The notes beneath the pieces were generated by a model that made no database searches, was not told where the DNA came from, and saw only the letters and a list, made by a program, of their open reading frames with translations. Positions 32,628 through 40,427 of a DNA stretch of 40,427 bases are shown here, piece by piece. Numbering within the stretch: position 1 is the stretch's first letter; each line of letters starts with the position of its first letter. Both the position numbers and the translations under genes were made by a program. The stretch covers positions 1 through 40,427 of the forward strand of contig JAPLSP010000691.1 in assembly GCA_026398575.1 (NCBI GenBank), given 5' to 3'. This stretch comes from Candidatus Sumerlaeota bacterium. Lineage in GTDB: Bacteria; Sumerlaeota; Sumerlaeia; JADFCT01.

Positions 32628-34130
32628 ATGAATAATCCACATCTTGACGAATTCATGGAACAATTCAAGTTCATCGGGCTGACGTATGACGACGTTTCCC
32701 TGGTGACGCGATACGCGGATTTTTTGCCCGCCGAGGCTTGCCTCGAGACGCGCCTGACGCGCGATATCCGCATGAACATTCCTTTTTCAAGCGCGGCGAT
32801 GGACACCGTAACGGGCGCGGGAATGGCCATTGCGATGGCCATGCAGGGCGGCATCGGAATCATCCACCGAAATCTTGAGCCGCTCGATCAGAAGCGCAAA
32901 GTCCGCCGCGTTAAATACTATCTCAACGGCTTTCTGGAAAAAGCGCGCACCCTCACGCCGGATGACACCATCGAAAGCATGGAGCGCCAAAAGGCGCAGA
33001 AGGAATTCACCTTTTCGAGCTTCCCGGTTTTGGACAAGGACCGCAAGCTCGCGGGCGTCGTCACCTCGCACCAGCTCAAATATTGCGAAGACCCGCAAAC
33101 GAAAATCGCCGATATCATGATCACCAAGCCGGTCAGCGCCGCCAAAGGAACCACCATCGAGCAGGCCTACCAAATCATGATGCGCAACCGGATCACGATC
33201 CTGCCGGTGTTGGACGAAGCGGGCATTTTCCAGGGCATGTATTGCTTCAAGGACGTGCGCGACATCCTGCGCAACCAAAACCCGATCTACAACCGCGATT
33301 CGAAGCACCGGCTGCGGTGCGGCGCGGCCGTGGGCGTCAAAGACCACCAACGCGCCGACCTGTTGGCCGAAGCGCAGGTGGACGTGATGGTGGTGGACAC
33401 GGCGCACGGACACACGAAGGGCGTAATGGAGATGGTGCGCTGGATCAAGCAGCATTACCCCGAACAGCAGGTCATCGCCGGCAACGTGGCCACCGCCGAC
33501 GCCACGCACGATCTGATCCAGGCCGGCGCGGACGGCGTCAAGGTGGGCATCGGTCCGGGCAGCATCTGCACGACGCGCGTCGTGGCGGGCGTGGGCGTCC
33601 CGCAGCTGACGGCCGTCTATGAATGCGCCCGGGCCGCGCAGGGCGCTGTGCCGATCGTCGCCGACGGCGGCATCCGGTATTCGGGCGACGTGGCCAAAGC
33701 GCTGGCGGCGGGCGCCGATTCGGTGATGATGGGCGGCATCCTGGCGGGAACGGACGAAAGCCCGGGCGAAAAAATCCTCTTCCAGGGACGGCAGTTCGTC
33801 TCCTATCGCGGGATGGGATCGCTCGAAGCGATGAAGACGCGCCAAGGCAGCCGCGAGCGCTATGCGCAAGGCGACGTCAGCGATCCCGACAAGCTGGTTC
33901 CGGAGGGCATCGAGGGCATGGTGCCGTATCGCGGCTCGGCGCCGGCAGTGTTGGCGCAATTCACGGGCGGACTGCGTTCGAGCCTCGGCTACACCGGCTG
34001 CCGCACGATCGCCGAGCTGCAGGAGAAAGCGCGCTTTGTCCGCGTCACCGCCTCCGGCCAGCGCGAAAGCCACCCGCACGACGTCCGCATCACCAAAGAA
34101 GCGCCGAACTATCAGGTTGAAGAGGTGTAA
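32628..34130 (+). CDS. guaB: Inosine-5'-monophosphate dehydrogenase (GuaB)
   Basis: A 500-residue enzyme making XMP from IMP with NAD+, the committed step to GMP. AAGGAG stands before the ATG. The N-terminal [20 protein letters not shown] is typical. The two CBS modules (residues about 100-225) interrupt the barrel ([20 protein letters not shown] and [20 protein letters not shown]). The active-site loop GPGSICTTR has the catalytic Cys near 314. GMGSLEAMK and GMVPYRG complete the flap. The length is normal. It may be the rate gene for the gmk branch, but the two are not linked. A CCAATATCC array begins about five bases after its TAA. Confidence 0.95.
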   Translation: MNNPHLDEFMEQFKFIGLTYDDVSLVTRYADFLPAEACLETRLTRDIRMNIPFSSAAMDTVTGAGMAIAMAMQGGIGIIHRNLEPLDQKRKVRRVKYYLNGFLEKARTLTPDDTIESMERQKAQKEFTFSSFPVLDKDRKLAGVVTSHQLKYCEDPQTKIADIMITKPVSAAKGTTIEQAYQIMMRNRITILPVLDEAGIFQGMYCFKDVRDILRNQNPIYNRDSKHRLRCGAAVGVKDHQRADLLAEAQVDVMVVDTAHGHTKGVMEMVRWIKQHYPEQQVIAGNVATADATHDLIQAGADGVKVGIGPGSICTTRVVAGVGVPQLTAVYECARAAQGAVPIVADGGIRYSGDVAKALAAGADSVMMGGILAGTDESPGEKILFQGRQFVSYRGMGSLEAMKTRQGSRERYAQGDVSDPDKLVPEGIEGMVPYRGSAPAVLAQFTGGLRSSLGYTGCRTIAELQEKARFVRVTASGQRESHPHDVRITKEAPNYQVEEV

Positions 34131-34205
34131 AAATTCAATATCCAATATCCAATATCCAATGCTCAATATCCAACATCCATCAAGGAATACCCGATATCCG
34201 ATCGC
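34131..34205 (+). repeat. CCAATATCC word array after guaB
   Basis: The sequence reads CAATATCCAATATCCAATAT, CCAATGCTCAATATCCAAC, then drifts to GATATCCGATCGC. The orientation relative to the upstream gene matches the arrays after xylF and the lipoprotein gene. There is no clear inverted arm. The rest of the gap to the methyltransferase gene (34206-34302) holds no gene. Confidence 0.85.
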
Positions 34206-34302
34206 TATTGAGTATCGTTCATCAAACCCGTCACGAAGGATCGTCTTTGCTTGGGCATTGGTTTAAGTGCCGGAGTGAGGAAATTGAAGCAGGATCGCTT
34301 GC

Positions 34303-36381
34303 ATGTCTCTTCCCTGGAATGAGGTCCGCGACCGCGCCATTCGCTTCAGCCGCAAGTGGACGGATGAGGCGCGCGAAAGCGCCGAGGCCAAGTCGTTTTG
34401 GGACGGCTTCTTCGATGTTTATGGCTCGCTTTTCCAAGGCGTGATGGAACCCAGCGAACGCCGGCAAACCGGGGGGCACTATACCAGCGAACGTGATATT
34501 CTAAAAGTGGCCCGATCGCTGTTTCTCGATGACCTGCGGGAAGAGTTCGCCGCCATCCGCGCCGACCGCTCCACGCGCCGGCGATCCCGGTTGGAGGAGT
34601 TTCATCGCAATCTTCGCGGCTTGCGCTTTTTCGATCCGGCCTGCGGTTGTGGCAACTTTCTGGTAATCACCTATCGTGAAATCCGGCGATTGGAGCTGGA
34701 GGTTTTGCTTTCCTTATATGGATCGAGCGAAGCGCAGCAGTTGGAACTCAATGTGCGCGAGCTATGCCAGACCGACATGGATCAATTCTATGGGATCGAA
34801 ATCCAGGAATGGCCCGCGCGCATCGCGGAAGTGGCGCTTTGGCTCATGGACCATCAGATGAATCAGGAAGCCGCCGAAGCCTTTGGCCAGAATTTCCGCC
34901 GTCTGCCGCTCCTCCACAGCCCGCATATCGCGCATGGCAATGCTCTGCGTCTTGACTGGGAGCGAATTCTTCCGCCCGATCAGTGCAGCTATATCCTCGG
35001 CAATCCGCCGTTTGTCGGCAAGCAATTCATGGACAAAGAGCAAAATGAGGATATGGCTCTGGTATGCGGGCGCATCAAAGGGCATGGCCTGCTCGACTAT
35101 GTCACGGCATGGTACGTGAAGGCCGCTTTCTATGTGCAAGGAACGCGCTGCCGCGCCGCCTTTGTTTCTACAAACAGCATCAGTCAAGGGGAGCAGGCTG
35201 GAATTTTATGGGAGGAGCTGTTCGGGCACGGGATGAAAATTCAATTCGCGCACCGGACGTTTGCATGGGAGAGCGAATCCAGAGGAAAAGCGCACGTCCA
35301 TGTTGTTATCATTGGCTTCGGCGCTTTTGATACTGGCCGCAAACGGCTTTATGACTATAAGACGCTGGAAGGCGCCTCATCCAGCGATACAGCGGCAAAC
35401 GCGGAGAAGGAAGGCATCTCGACCGTCACTGAAGTCGCGAATATTAGCCCCTATCTCGCCGCGGGTCCGGACATCTATCTCAAAGCGCGGAGCCGCCCGA
35501 TTTGTCCTGTGCCGGAAATTGTTTTCGGCAATATGCCCAACGACGGAGGCCATCTGCTTCTAACGCCTGAGGACCGCGAGGAATTCCTGCGCGCGAATCC
35601 GGGTGTGGCAAAGTACCTGCGGCGATTCGTCGGCGCCGAGGAGTTTATCAACGGCAAAGAGCGATGGTGTTTGTGGCTGTATGGCGAAAATCCCGCCGAA
35701 TTCATGAAAATGCCCGGCGTCAAGAAGCGCGTGGATGCGGTGGCCGTTCACCGCAAGAGCAGCCGCCGGGGAACCACGCAGGAACTGGCTAATGCTCCCG
35801 CGTGTTTTGGCGAAATCCGCCATCCGGATTGTTCTTATCTGCTGATTCCAAGGGTATCAAGCGAACTCCGCCGCTATATCCCCATCGGTTTTCTTCGTTC
35901 TGATATTATCGCAAGCGATGCATGCCTGCTTGTTCCCGGCGCCAAGGTATATCACTTTGGCATACTCTCCTCCGTCATGCATATAGCCTGGGTTCGGCTC
36001 GTGTGCGGGCGCTTGGAATCCCGTTATAGGTACTCCAATAAAATTGTGTATAATAATTATCCCTGGCCTGCCGAACCGAGCGAAGCCCGGCGCTCGCGTG
36101 TGGAAGAAGCCGCCCGGCGCGTCATTGAGCTGCGCGCGGAATTGGGCGATGGAAGAGCTGGCTTCCTTCCGGCGAAAAAGAAGGGAAGCGCGTCTGCCTG
36201 CCTCGCGGACTTATATAGCGCTCATGGGATGCCGCTGGAATTGTACAAGGCTCACCGGAAGCTCGACATCGCCGTGGACCGGTGCTATCGAACGAAGCCA
36301 TTTCGTGATGATTGGGAGCGAGTGGAATTTCTCTTCGCCCTCTATGAACGCTATACCGCGCCACTGATCGCCGCCTCATAA
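34303..36381 (+). CDS. MmeI-family DNA adenine methyltransferase lacking its nuclease region
   Basis: A 692-residue protein. Motif I is FDPACGCGNFLVITYREIRR (about 110-129), and motif IV is GNPPFVGKQF (about 233-242), the N6-adenine NPPF type. MmeI-type landmarks are QTGGHYTSERDILKVARSLF, FYGIEIQEWPARIAEVALWL, MDHQMNQEAAEAFGQ and SFVSTNS-like AAFVSTNSISQGEQAG. The rest is a target-recognition region. Type IIG MmeI relatives are about 900-1000 residues, with a PD-ExK nuclease after the start. Here residues 1-41 (MSLPWNEVRDRAIRF.. FFDVYG) match the usual N-terminus, then jump at Gly41 (34423-34425) straight to SLFQGVMEP. So roughly 270-300 residues, including the nuclease, are absent in frame. 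The enzyme could modify DNA but not cut it. Confidence 0.88.
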   Translation: MSLPWNEVRDRAIRFSRKWTDEARESAEAKSFWDGFFDVYGSLFQGVMEPSERRQTGGHYTSERDILKVARSLFLDDLREEFAAIRADRSTRRRSRLEEFHRNLRGLRFFDPACGCGNFLVITYREIRRLELEVLLSLYGSSEAQQLELNVRELCQTDMDQFYGIEIQEWPARIAEVALWLMDHQMNQEAAEAFGQNFRRLPLLHSPHIAHGNALRLDWERILPPDQCSYILGNPPFVGKQFMDKEQNEDMALVCGRIKGHGLLDYVTAWYVKAAFYVQGTRCRAAFVSTNSISQGEQAGILWEELFGHGMKIQFAHRTFAWESESRGKAHVHVVIIGFGAFDTGRKRLYDYKTLEGASSSDTAANAEKEGISTVTEVANISPYLAAGPDIYLKARSRPICPVPEIVFGNMPNDGGHLLLTPEDREEFLRANPGVAKYLRRFVGAEEFINGKERWCLWLYGENPAEFMKMPGVKKRVDAVAVHRKSSRRGTTQELANAPACFGEIRHPDCSYLLIPRVSSELRRYIPIGFLRSDIIASDACLLVPGAKVYHFGILSSVMHIAWVRLVCGRLESRYRYSNKIVYNNYPWPAEPSEARRSRVEEAARRVIELRAELGDGRAGFLPAKKKGSASACLADLYSAHGMPLELYKAHRKLDIAVDRCYRTKPFRDDWERVEFLFALYERYTAPLIAAS

Positions 36382-36539
36382 GCGGGCTGAGTGATCTGGG
36401 CTATGAATTCAGTAACGTATTCTTGCATAAGGGATGAAAGCAATGCACTCAGGAGCGCATTAATCTTCTCTTTCTTCATGAGTATTTAGGGCGCTGGATT
36501 TCGTCTTCGCCAGTATCTTGGTTCTCAGGGTTCAACATC

Positions 36540-36809
36540 ATGCCTCGCGAGCATATCGTTGTTCATGGGATCGTGCAGGGCGTCGGATTCCGATACTATA
36601 CGCTGCGGCAGGCGCAGGCGCTTGGCGTGAGTGGGTGGGCGCGCAATCGTTACGACGGCACGGTGGAGATTGAAGCCGAAGCCGATGCTGAGACCCTCGA
36701 GGAATTTATTGAGGCCGTGCGGGAAGGACCACGATTTTCGCGCGTGACCTCGCTCGACCGCACGCCTATCGCCGAATTGGGCCAAAAGAGCGGATTTCAG
36801 ATTTCATGA
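36540..36809 (+). CDS. acyP: Acylphosphatase
   Basis: An 89-residue hydrolase of carboxyl-phosphate bonds such as those in acetyl phosphate. The signature HGIVQGVGFRYYTLRQA has the catalytic Arg18 and backbone loop, and GWARNRYDGTVEIEAEA has the catalytic Asn36. The fold and length are typical. It is monocistronic and converges on the PfkB gene, overlapping its 3' end by 13 bases. The upstream gap (36382-36539) holds no recognised gene. Confidence 0.95.
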   Translation: MPREHIVVHGIVQGVGFRYYTLRQAQALGVSGWARNRYDGTVEIEAEADAETLEEFIEAVREGPRFSRVTSLDRTPIAELGQKSGFQIS

Positions 36810-37756
36810 TCCCAGCGGAAGCGGCGGTCGCGCTCGCGGCAGAAAGCGATAGCCTGTGCAAAGGTAGGGATGCCCTTGCGGCCGCTGGGTTGCTCGCATT
36901 TCATGGCGGCGCAGGCTGAGGCGAAGACGCAGCATTGCTCGAACGCCCAGCGGCGCGCCAGCCCCGCGCAAAAGGCGCCATGAAAAACATCGCCCGCGCC
37001 GGTGGTGTCCACGGCTTTAACCTCGAAGGCCGCCGCCCGGAACGGCGCATGCCCTCCCTCGGCGGCGATATAGCCCTCAGGCCCGAGCGTGATCGCCACC
37101 GCGCGATGCCAGCCGCTCCAGCGCAAGACTTCAAGGGCCTCTTCAGGCGTGGCTTTTTTTGTGTAGCCGCGCGCGAACGTCCACGAGGCGACCAGGTAGT
37201 CAATGTGTCGCAGCGCTTCCGCGTAACCGGCGTGGGCCGAACCGGCGTCCATGACTGTCAGCCCTCCTGCGCCGCGAATGATCTCGGCGGCCTTGGCGCC
37301 CGCGCTCAGTTCGAGGCCGTCAATCAGCAAAATCTTCGCGCGCTTCAGATAGGCGCGGTCAATCTTCTCAAAATCCATGTGGGGCAGTTGATAGCGCGCC
37401 GCATAGATGACGCGCTGGGCGGTCTTGCGATGGGCGAAGCAGAAAGCAACGATGGAACGATGATTTTTGCCGATGAAAACCCGCGAGACGTCCACGCCTT
37501 CCTTCGCCAGGCCGTCGCGGATGAAGCGGCCTTCATCATCGTCGCCGGTCATGGCGATCAATCCGGCGCGCAAGCCCAGGCGGCTGCACGCGACCATCGC
37601 CGTGGCCGCCGGCCCGCCGCCTTCCTGCATCAGATCGAAGACGCGCGTCTTGCCGTCCGGCTCCGGAAATTCCTCGACCGCGCCGACCGTATCCAGCGTC
37701 GCCACGCCGATGCCGAGGACGTCTAGAGAATCACCGCTCAAGGAATCAGGCTGCAT
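36797..37756 (-). CDS. PfkB/ribokinase-family sugar kinase
   Basis: A 319-residue kinase. It starts MQPDSLSGDSLDVLGIGVAT, has the first family signature MQEGGGPAATAMVACSRLGL near residue 43 and the second signature DTTGAGDVFHGAF near 248, with the catalytic Asp near 254. The substrate is unknown, and the second PfkB gene in the window is only distantly similar. The start codon lies within the last codons of the antitoxin gene (11-base overlap), with AAGAAGAA as a weak ribosome binding site, so expression is probably coupled to that module. Tail-to-tail overlap with acylphosphatase at the other end. Confidence 0.9.
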   Translation of the reverse strand: MQPDSLSGDSLDVLGIGVATLDTVGAVEEFPEPDGKTRVFDLMQEGGGPAATAMVACSRLGLRAGLIAMTGDDDEGRFIRDGLAKEGVDVSRVFIGKNHRSIVAFCFAHRKTAQRVIYAARYQLPHMDFEKIDRAYLKRAKILLIDGLELSAGAKAAEIIRGAGGLTVMDAGSAHAGYAEALRHIDYLVASWTFARGYTKKATPEEALEVLRWSGWHRAVAITLGPEGYIAAEGGHAPFRAAAFEVKAVDTTGAGDVFHGAFCAGLARRWAFEQCCVFASACAAMKCEQPSGRKGIPTFAQAIAFCRERDRRFRWDHEI

Positions 37757-37931
37757 TTCTTCTTTTTCTTTTCACTTTAGCTTGAGCCGACAAATCAATG
37801 AATCTCTCCGGTGGCATCAGACGCTCTTGCTGACGCAAATAATCAGAGAATTTTTTGATGTCGTTGCCGCATTTGCGGAATAGTTTTCTGCTAGCCGCGC
37901 GCACTTCTTCGACGATGGGATCTTTCCACAT
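37746..37931 (-). CDS. Antitoxin-like partner of PIN toxin
   Basis: A 61-residue protein: MWKDPIVEEVRAASRKLFRK, then KKFSDYLRQQERLM and FIDLSAQAKVKRKRR. This is the type of small protein encoded immediately after a PIN toxin of the YLETSVI group, and it resembles the orphan at 22332-22502. GGGGG lies just before the start, inside the toxin tail, and only 3 bases separate the genes. The order is toxin then antitoxin. It overlaps the PfkB gene by 11 bases. The antitoxin role is inferred from position and similarity. Confidence 0.72.
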   Translation of the reverse strand: MWKDPIVEEVRAASRKLFRKCGNDIKKFSDYLRQQERLMPPERFIDLSAQAKVKRKRRNAA

Positions 37932-37934
37932 TGG

Positions 37935-38411
37935 TTATTCCCCCTTTAGTTCCCCTGGCGTGCAGATAGTTGGAAGGTACAATTTTTCAATATTATGAAA
38001 CCTTGCTAATTTTGCGCGGACGGACGCCAGGGCGATATGTTGACAATTCCATGTTGCAAGATAGTCTATTTCATGCACTGATGCGAGAGCGATATGATAA
38101 GCATCCGCTGATTCTTTTTCAGGTATAATGTTCTCTTTTCTGTATCTATTCATAAGAATGTCCACTGCTGGAGTTACGGGAAGCAAGGGAAATTGGCGGA
38201 TTGCATCCAGCCGCTTCCTAGCCGCCGATGGGTCGCCCGCGCTTGCCTCATTCACCACAATTTGTGAAATGAACACGTCAAATCTCTGAATCTGCTTTTC
38301 CCAAAAATCCCAGGTAATCTGCTGATGCCCCAGCACAATAACATCACGTGACGGGCGCGCGGTATAATAGCTGATTACGCTTGTTTCAAGGTATAACTTG
38401 GCTTTGGGCAT
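37935..38411 (-). CDS. PIN-domain toxin (intact)
   Basis: A 158-residue PIN-domain protein. The N-terminus LYLETSVISYYTARPSRDV carries the first acidic position (Glu in this subfamily). A second acidic motif is VVNEASAGD, and a third, ESADAYHIALASVHEIDYLA, precedes NCQHIALAS. The C-terminus is LPTICTPGELKGE, the ICTP-x-E ending typical of the group. PIN toxins are metal-dependent RNases. The start at 38411 follows a weak AGG; the longer frame from 38510 overlaps the adaptor gene and is rejected. It sits 22 bp after the adaptor stop, in one probable operon. Confidence 0.85.
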   Translation of the reverse strand: MPKAKLYLETSVISYYTARPSRDVIVLGHQQITWDFWEKQIQRFDVFISQIVVNEASAGDPSAARKRLDAIRQFPLLPVTPAVDILMNRYRKENIIPEKESADAYHIALASVHEIDYLATWNCQHIALASVRAKLARFHNIEKLYLPTICTPGELKGE

Positions 38412-38433
38412 CCTATATTCCGCCTTTCTGCGA

Positions 38434-39975
38434 TTATTTCTCTTCCCGCTTGACCAACGCCCATTCCTCGATGGTGCGCAGGGCCTGCAACGGGCCAGTG
38501 ATGATTTCATCTCCTTCTTTTATGCCCTCCTGGATTTCGACGTTGCTCTTGTCCATGATGCCGCTCTTGGTGGGGCGGAAATGCGCGAAACCATCGGCGC
38601 CAAAAACAAAGACGCCCTGCAATTCTTTCTTGGCGTTCTTCTTGGCGTTCGTCTTGGATGCGGCCGGAGACGCTGTCCCCGTCGTTCCAACGCCGGCCGG
38701 CTGGCCGCTCTCGCCCGCCGCGTTGGCCACGCCGGCCGCGCCGGTCCCGCCTGAGGTTTGCGCCGTCGCGGATGATTTCTTCTTTTCCGGCTTGGGCGGC
38801 GCAACGTAGGCGCCCTTGCCGTCCACTTCCACTTCGCGCGCCGTCAATGACTGGATCGGAACCGTCAGGACCACCGTGCGCGTGGCCACGGTGATTTCGG
38901 CTTCGCACGTCATGCCCATGCGCAGCGATTCGAGCGGCTTGGTTATCAGCACGACCACTTTGAAGTCCTTGCCTTCCTGGCTCGTCGTTGTGGTTTTTTT
39001 GATGGGCGCCCTGCCGATCTCCGAGACGCGGCCTCTCATCGGCTTGTCGGGCAGGGCGTCGGCGGTGATTTTCGCCTCCTGCCCCAGTTCCACGCGCACG
39101 ATGTCGGTCTCGTCCACCTCCAGTTCGGCTTCGATCGTGTCGAGGTTGGCCAGCGACATCAGCGTGGCGCGCGGATCGGATTGGATGCCGGGAACGGCGC
39201 GTTCGCCGGCGTCCACATTGAGCTGGACGACGACGCCGTCGAGCGGCGAGCGCAGGGTGGCCTTGGCGAGCATGTCCTGGACTCGCGACACGGCGGCGAC
39301 GGCGGAAGCCAGATTGTGTTCGGCGGCGGCCTTGAGCGATTGCTGCTCCTCGATGGACAACTGCGCGGCGTTCAATTGCATCCTGGCTTGTTCCAAGCGC
39401 GCCGTGGCGGCCTCCAAACGCTTTTGCGTGAGGCGGGCGAGCGATTCGTATTCCTCGAACTGGTCGGTCGAAATTATCTTCGTCGCAAGCAGCGGGCGCT
39501 GCCGTTCGAGCGTGTCTTTGGCGCGCTTGAGCGTGATGCTTGACTCTTCCAGTTCGGATTCGGAAGTTTTGATCTGCTCGCCCTGGCGGGCCAATGCCGA
39601 TTCAGCCGACGCGATCATCGTCTCGCAACGCTTGACCTCAGACTGCGCGGCGGATTGCCTCGAGCGCGCGCCGTCCAGCTCGCTCTGCGCCTGAAATGGA
39701 TCAATGCGCAGCAGCACGTCGTTTTTGCGAATGATCTGGCCTTCTTTGATGGGCAATTCGACAATCACGCCGGCCACTTCGGTCTGGATGTCCACCATAT
39801 CGTGGGCGCGGATTTCGCCCGTGGCGTTGACCGTTGCGATCATGGCGGCGAGGGTTTCGGCTTTGGCGGTCCGCACCACCGTGGGCCGGGGCTGGTTCAC
39901 TTGATAGATTCCCCAACCGGCGCCGGCGGCCAGCAGCGCGAGAAAGAACCAGATGAAAGGGTGTTTGTGAGGCAT
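38434..39975 (-). CDS. HlyD/MacA-type efflux periplasmic adaptor
   Basis: A 513-residue adaptor. Residues about 6-24 are the membrane anchor (IWFFLALLAAGAGWGIYQV). The lipoyl-like motif is GEIRAHDMVDIQTEVAGVIV near 53, with LRIDP ending the first half. A long coiled-coil hairpin of about 150 residues follows, then the beta-barrel (EAELEVDETDIVRVELGQEA). The C-terminal membrane-proximal domain is split by a Ser/Ala/Gly/Thr/Lys-rich low-complexity insertion (about 395-460). Such adaptors link an ABC or RND inner pump to an outer channel. No pump gene follows: the PIN module occupies the downstream position. The pump may be encoded before 39975 or elsewhere. Confidence 0.88.
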   Translation of the reverse strand: MPHKHPFIWFFLALLAAGAGWGIYQVNQPRPTVVRTAKAETLAAMIATVNATGEIRAHDMVDIQTEVAGVIVELPIKEGQIIRKNDVLLRIDPFQAQSELDGARSRQSAAQSEVKRCETMIASAESALARQGEQIKTSESELEESSITLKRAKDTLERQRPLLATKIISTDQFEEYESLARLTQKRLEAATARLEQARMQLNAAQLSIEEQQSLKAAAEHNLASAVAAVSRVQDMLAKATLRSPLDGVVVQLNVDAGERAVPGIQSDPRATLMSLANLDTIEAELEVDETDIVRVELGQEAKITADALPDKPMRGRVSEIGRAPIKKTTTTSQEGKDFKVVVLITKPLESLRMGMTCEAEITVATRTVVLTVPIQSLTAREVEVDGKGAYVAPPKPEKKKSSATAQTSGGTGAAGVANAAGESGQPAGVGTTGTASPAASKTNAKKNAKKELQGVFVFGADGFAHFRPTKSGIMDKSNVEIQEGIKEGDEIITGPLQALRTIEEWALVKREEK

Positions 39976-40024
39976 GATAATGTAAAATGAGAAATTGAAA
40001 ATGAGAAATGAGAAATGAAAAGAC
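39976..40024. repeat. AAAATG word array upstream of adaptor gene
   Basis: Directly after the adaptor start codon complement comes TAATGTAAAATGAGAAATTG, then GAGAAATGAGAAATGAAAAG and GACGCCG. The words and the first 12 bases are the same as at the panD, VTT and gmk stop codons, but here it abuts a start codon on the other strand. No inverted arm is visible. Confidence 0.85.
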
Positions 40025-40159
40025 GCCGTGCCAGCCGCAATGAAGAATGAACCCTTCTTTGGAATATTACCGGGGAAACTCGGGGAGGCGCAATGGCGGA
40101 TTTTTTTGTGGCGCTAGGGGGGGCGCATTGCAGCCGAGCTACCTTGGCGTGCTGGAAGA

Positions 40160-40264
40160 GGTATGACAAAACAATGTGCGACAAAATAATGGCACAAAGC
40201 CATTTCTGCCTGATTCAAAGGCTATGTGTTTTCATTGTTTTGTCAGACATTATTTTGTCAGAGT
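40160..40264. repeat. GACAAAACAATG / GACAAAATAATG inverted word array
   Basis: TGACAAAACAATGTGCGACA and AAATAATG (about 40164-40192) pair with CATTGTTTTGTCAGACATTA and TTTTGTCAG (about 40236-40263). The arms are about 28 bases with a 45-base centre. Each arm contains two near-identical 12-base words, as in the other arrays. Confidence 0.85.
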
Positions 40265-40284
40265 AGGCGCCGGGTCCTGCCTCT

Positions 40285-40412
40285 AGCCCGCATTTCTCAC
40301 CACAAATGCCCTGAAAGGGCCGAAAGAAAACAGCCCAGGGCAACGCCCTGGGAACGGCCAATCCCCATTTCCATCAAGCCCTGAAAGGGCGGAAGAGATA
40401 GTGCGGAAAGGC
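40285..40412. repeat. Second copy of the GCCCTGAAAGGGC palindromic unit
   Basis: A 128-bp unit that, reversed, aligns along its length with 4406-4532 (127 bp). It shares AGCCCGCATTTCTCACC, GCCCTGAAAGGGC, CCCAGGGCAACGCCCTGGG, ATCCCCATTTC, a second GCCCTGAAAGGGC and GCGGAAAGGC, with scattered substitutions. The window ends shortly after, so an inverted partner could lie just outside. Confidence 0.9.
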
Positions 40413-40427
40413 AATGGCTTGCTTCTT

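Noticed and set aside
36351..36479. Possible 43-codon minus-strand gene (MKKEKINALLSALLSS..)
   Set aside because: No ribosome binding site, overlaps the methyltransferase end and shows no family resemblance.

Overview
The window looks like chromosomal DNA of an uncultured, GC-rich, Gram-negative-type bacterium. Tat-tagged Gfo/Idh/MocA oxidoreductase, GH95 fucosidase, UroD-like protein, type II pseudopilin and MscS-type genes are typical of Sumerlaeota, Hydrogenedentota, Lentisphaerota and Planctomycetota-like lineages. This placement is an inference from gene content, not a phylogeny. No rRNA, tRNA, CRISPR array or intact insertion sequence was seen.

Layout. 1-2.7 kb: nested hairpin repeat, a GGQ release-factor-like protein, a DUF432-like protein and an MscS channel. 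3.1-6.7 kb: a PfkB kinase, an FGGY sugar kinase and a headless C-terminal gene fragment. 6.7-8.6 kb: an AT-rich two-gene island (DUF5131 three-Cys protein plus TcmP). 8.6-13.5 kb: a Tat-exported oxidoreductase, a wrecked higBA module and a secreted GH95 alpha-L-fucosidase. 13.8-15.0 kb: SPFH membrane protein plus Arc-type ribbon-helix-helix protein. 15.2-22.3 kb: a sugar-uptake block on the minus strand (XylF, XylG and XylH-like ABC importer, a RhaT-like symporter, a UroD-like protein). 22.3-30.6 kb: two wrecked PIN toxin-antitoxin modules among housekeeping genes (panD, hisB, VTT membrane protein, GNAT, pseudopilin, lipoprotein, yicC, gmk, LacI regulator). 30.9-34.1 kb: a membrane protein, a rhomboid protease gene with an amber codon just after the catalytic serine, and guaB. 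34.3-40.0 kb: an MmeI-family methyltransferase lacking its nuclease region, acylphosphatase, and a minus-strand run of HlyD-type adaptor, intact PIN toxin, antitoxin and PfkB kinase.

Function. The sugar genes fit uptake and breakdown of deoxy- or pentose sugars: external fucoside hydrolysis, ABC and symporter import, then oxidation and phosphorylation by the oxidoreductase, FGGY and PfkB enzymes. The exact sugar cannot be read from the sequence.

Most unusual aspects. (1) Intergenic spaces are filled by degenerate short-word arrays. They start at or within a few bases of stop codons, keep one orientation relative to the upstream gene, and are often paired with an inverted copy, sometimes around a conserved core, making nested hairpins. 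(2) Four of five toxin-antitoxin loci have lost the toxin or part of both genes. (3) Two enzymes are disabled or recoded at precise points: the rhomboid, and the MmeI-like methyltransferase.
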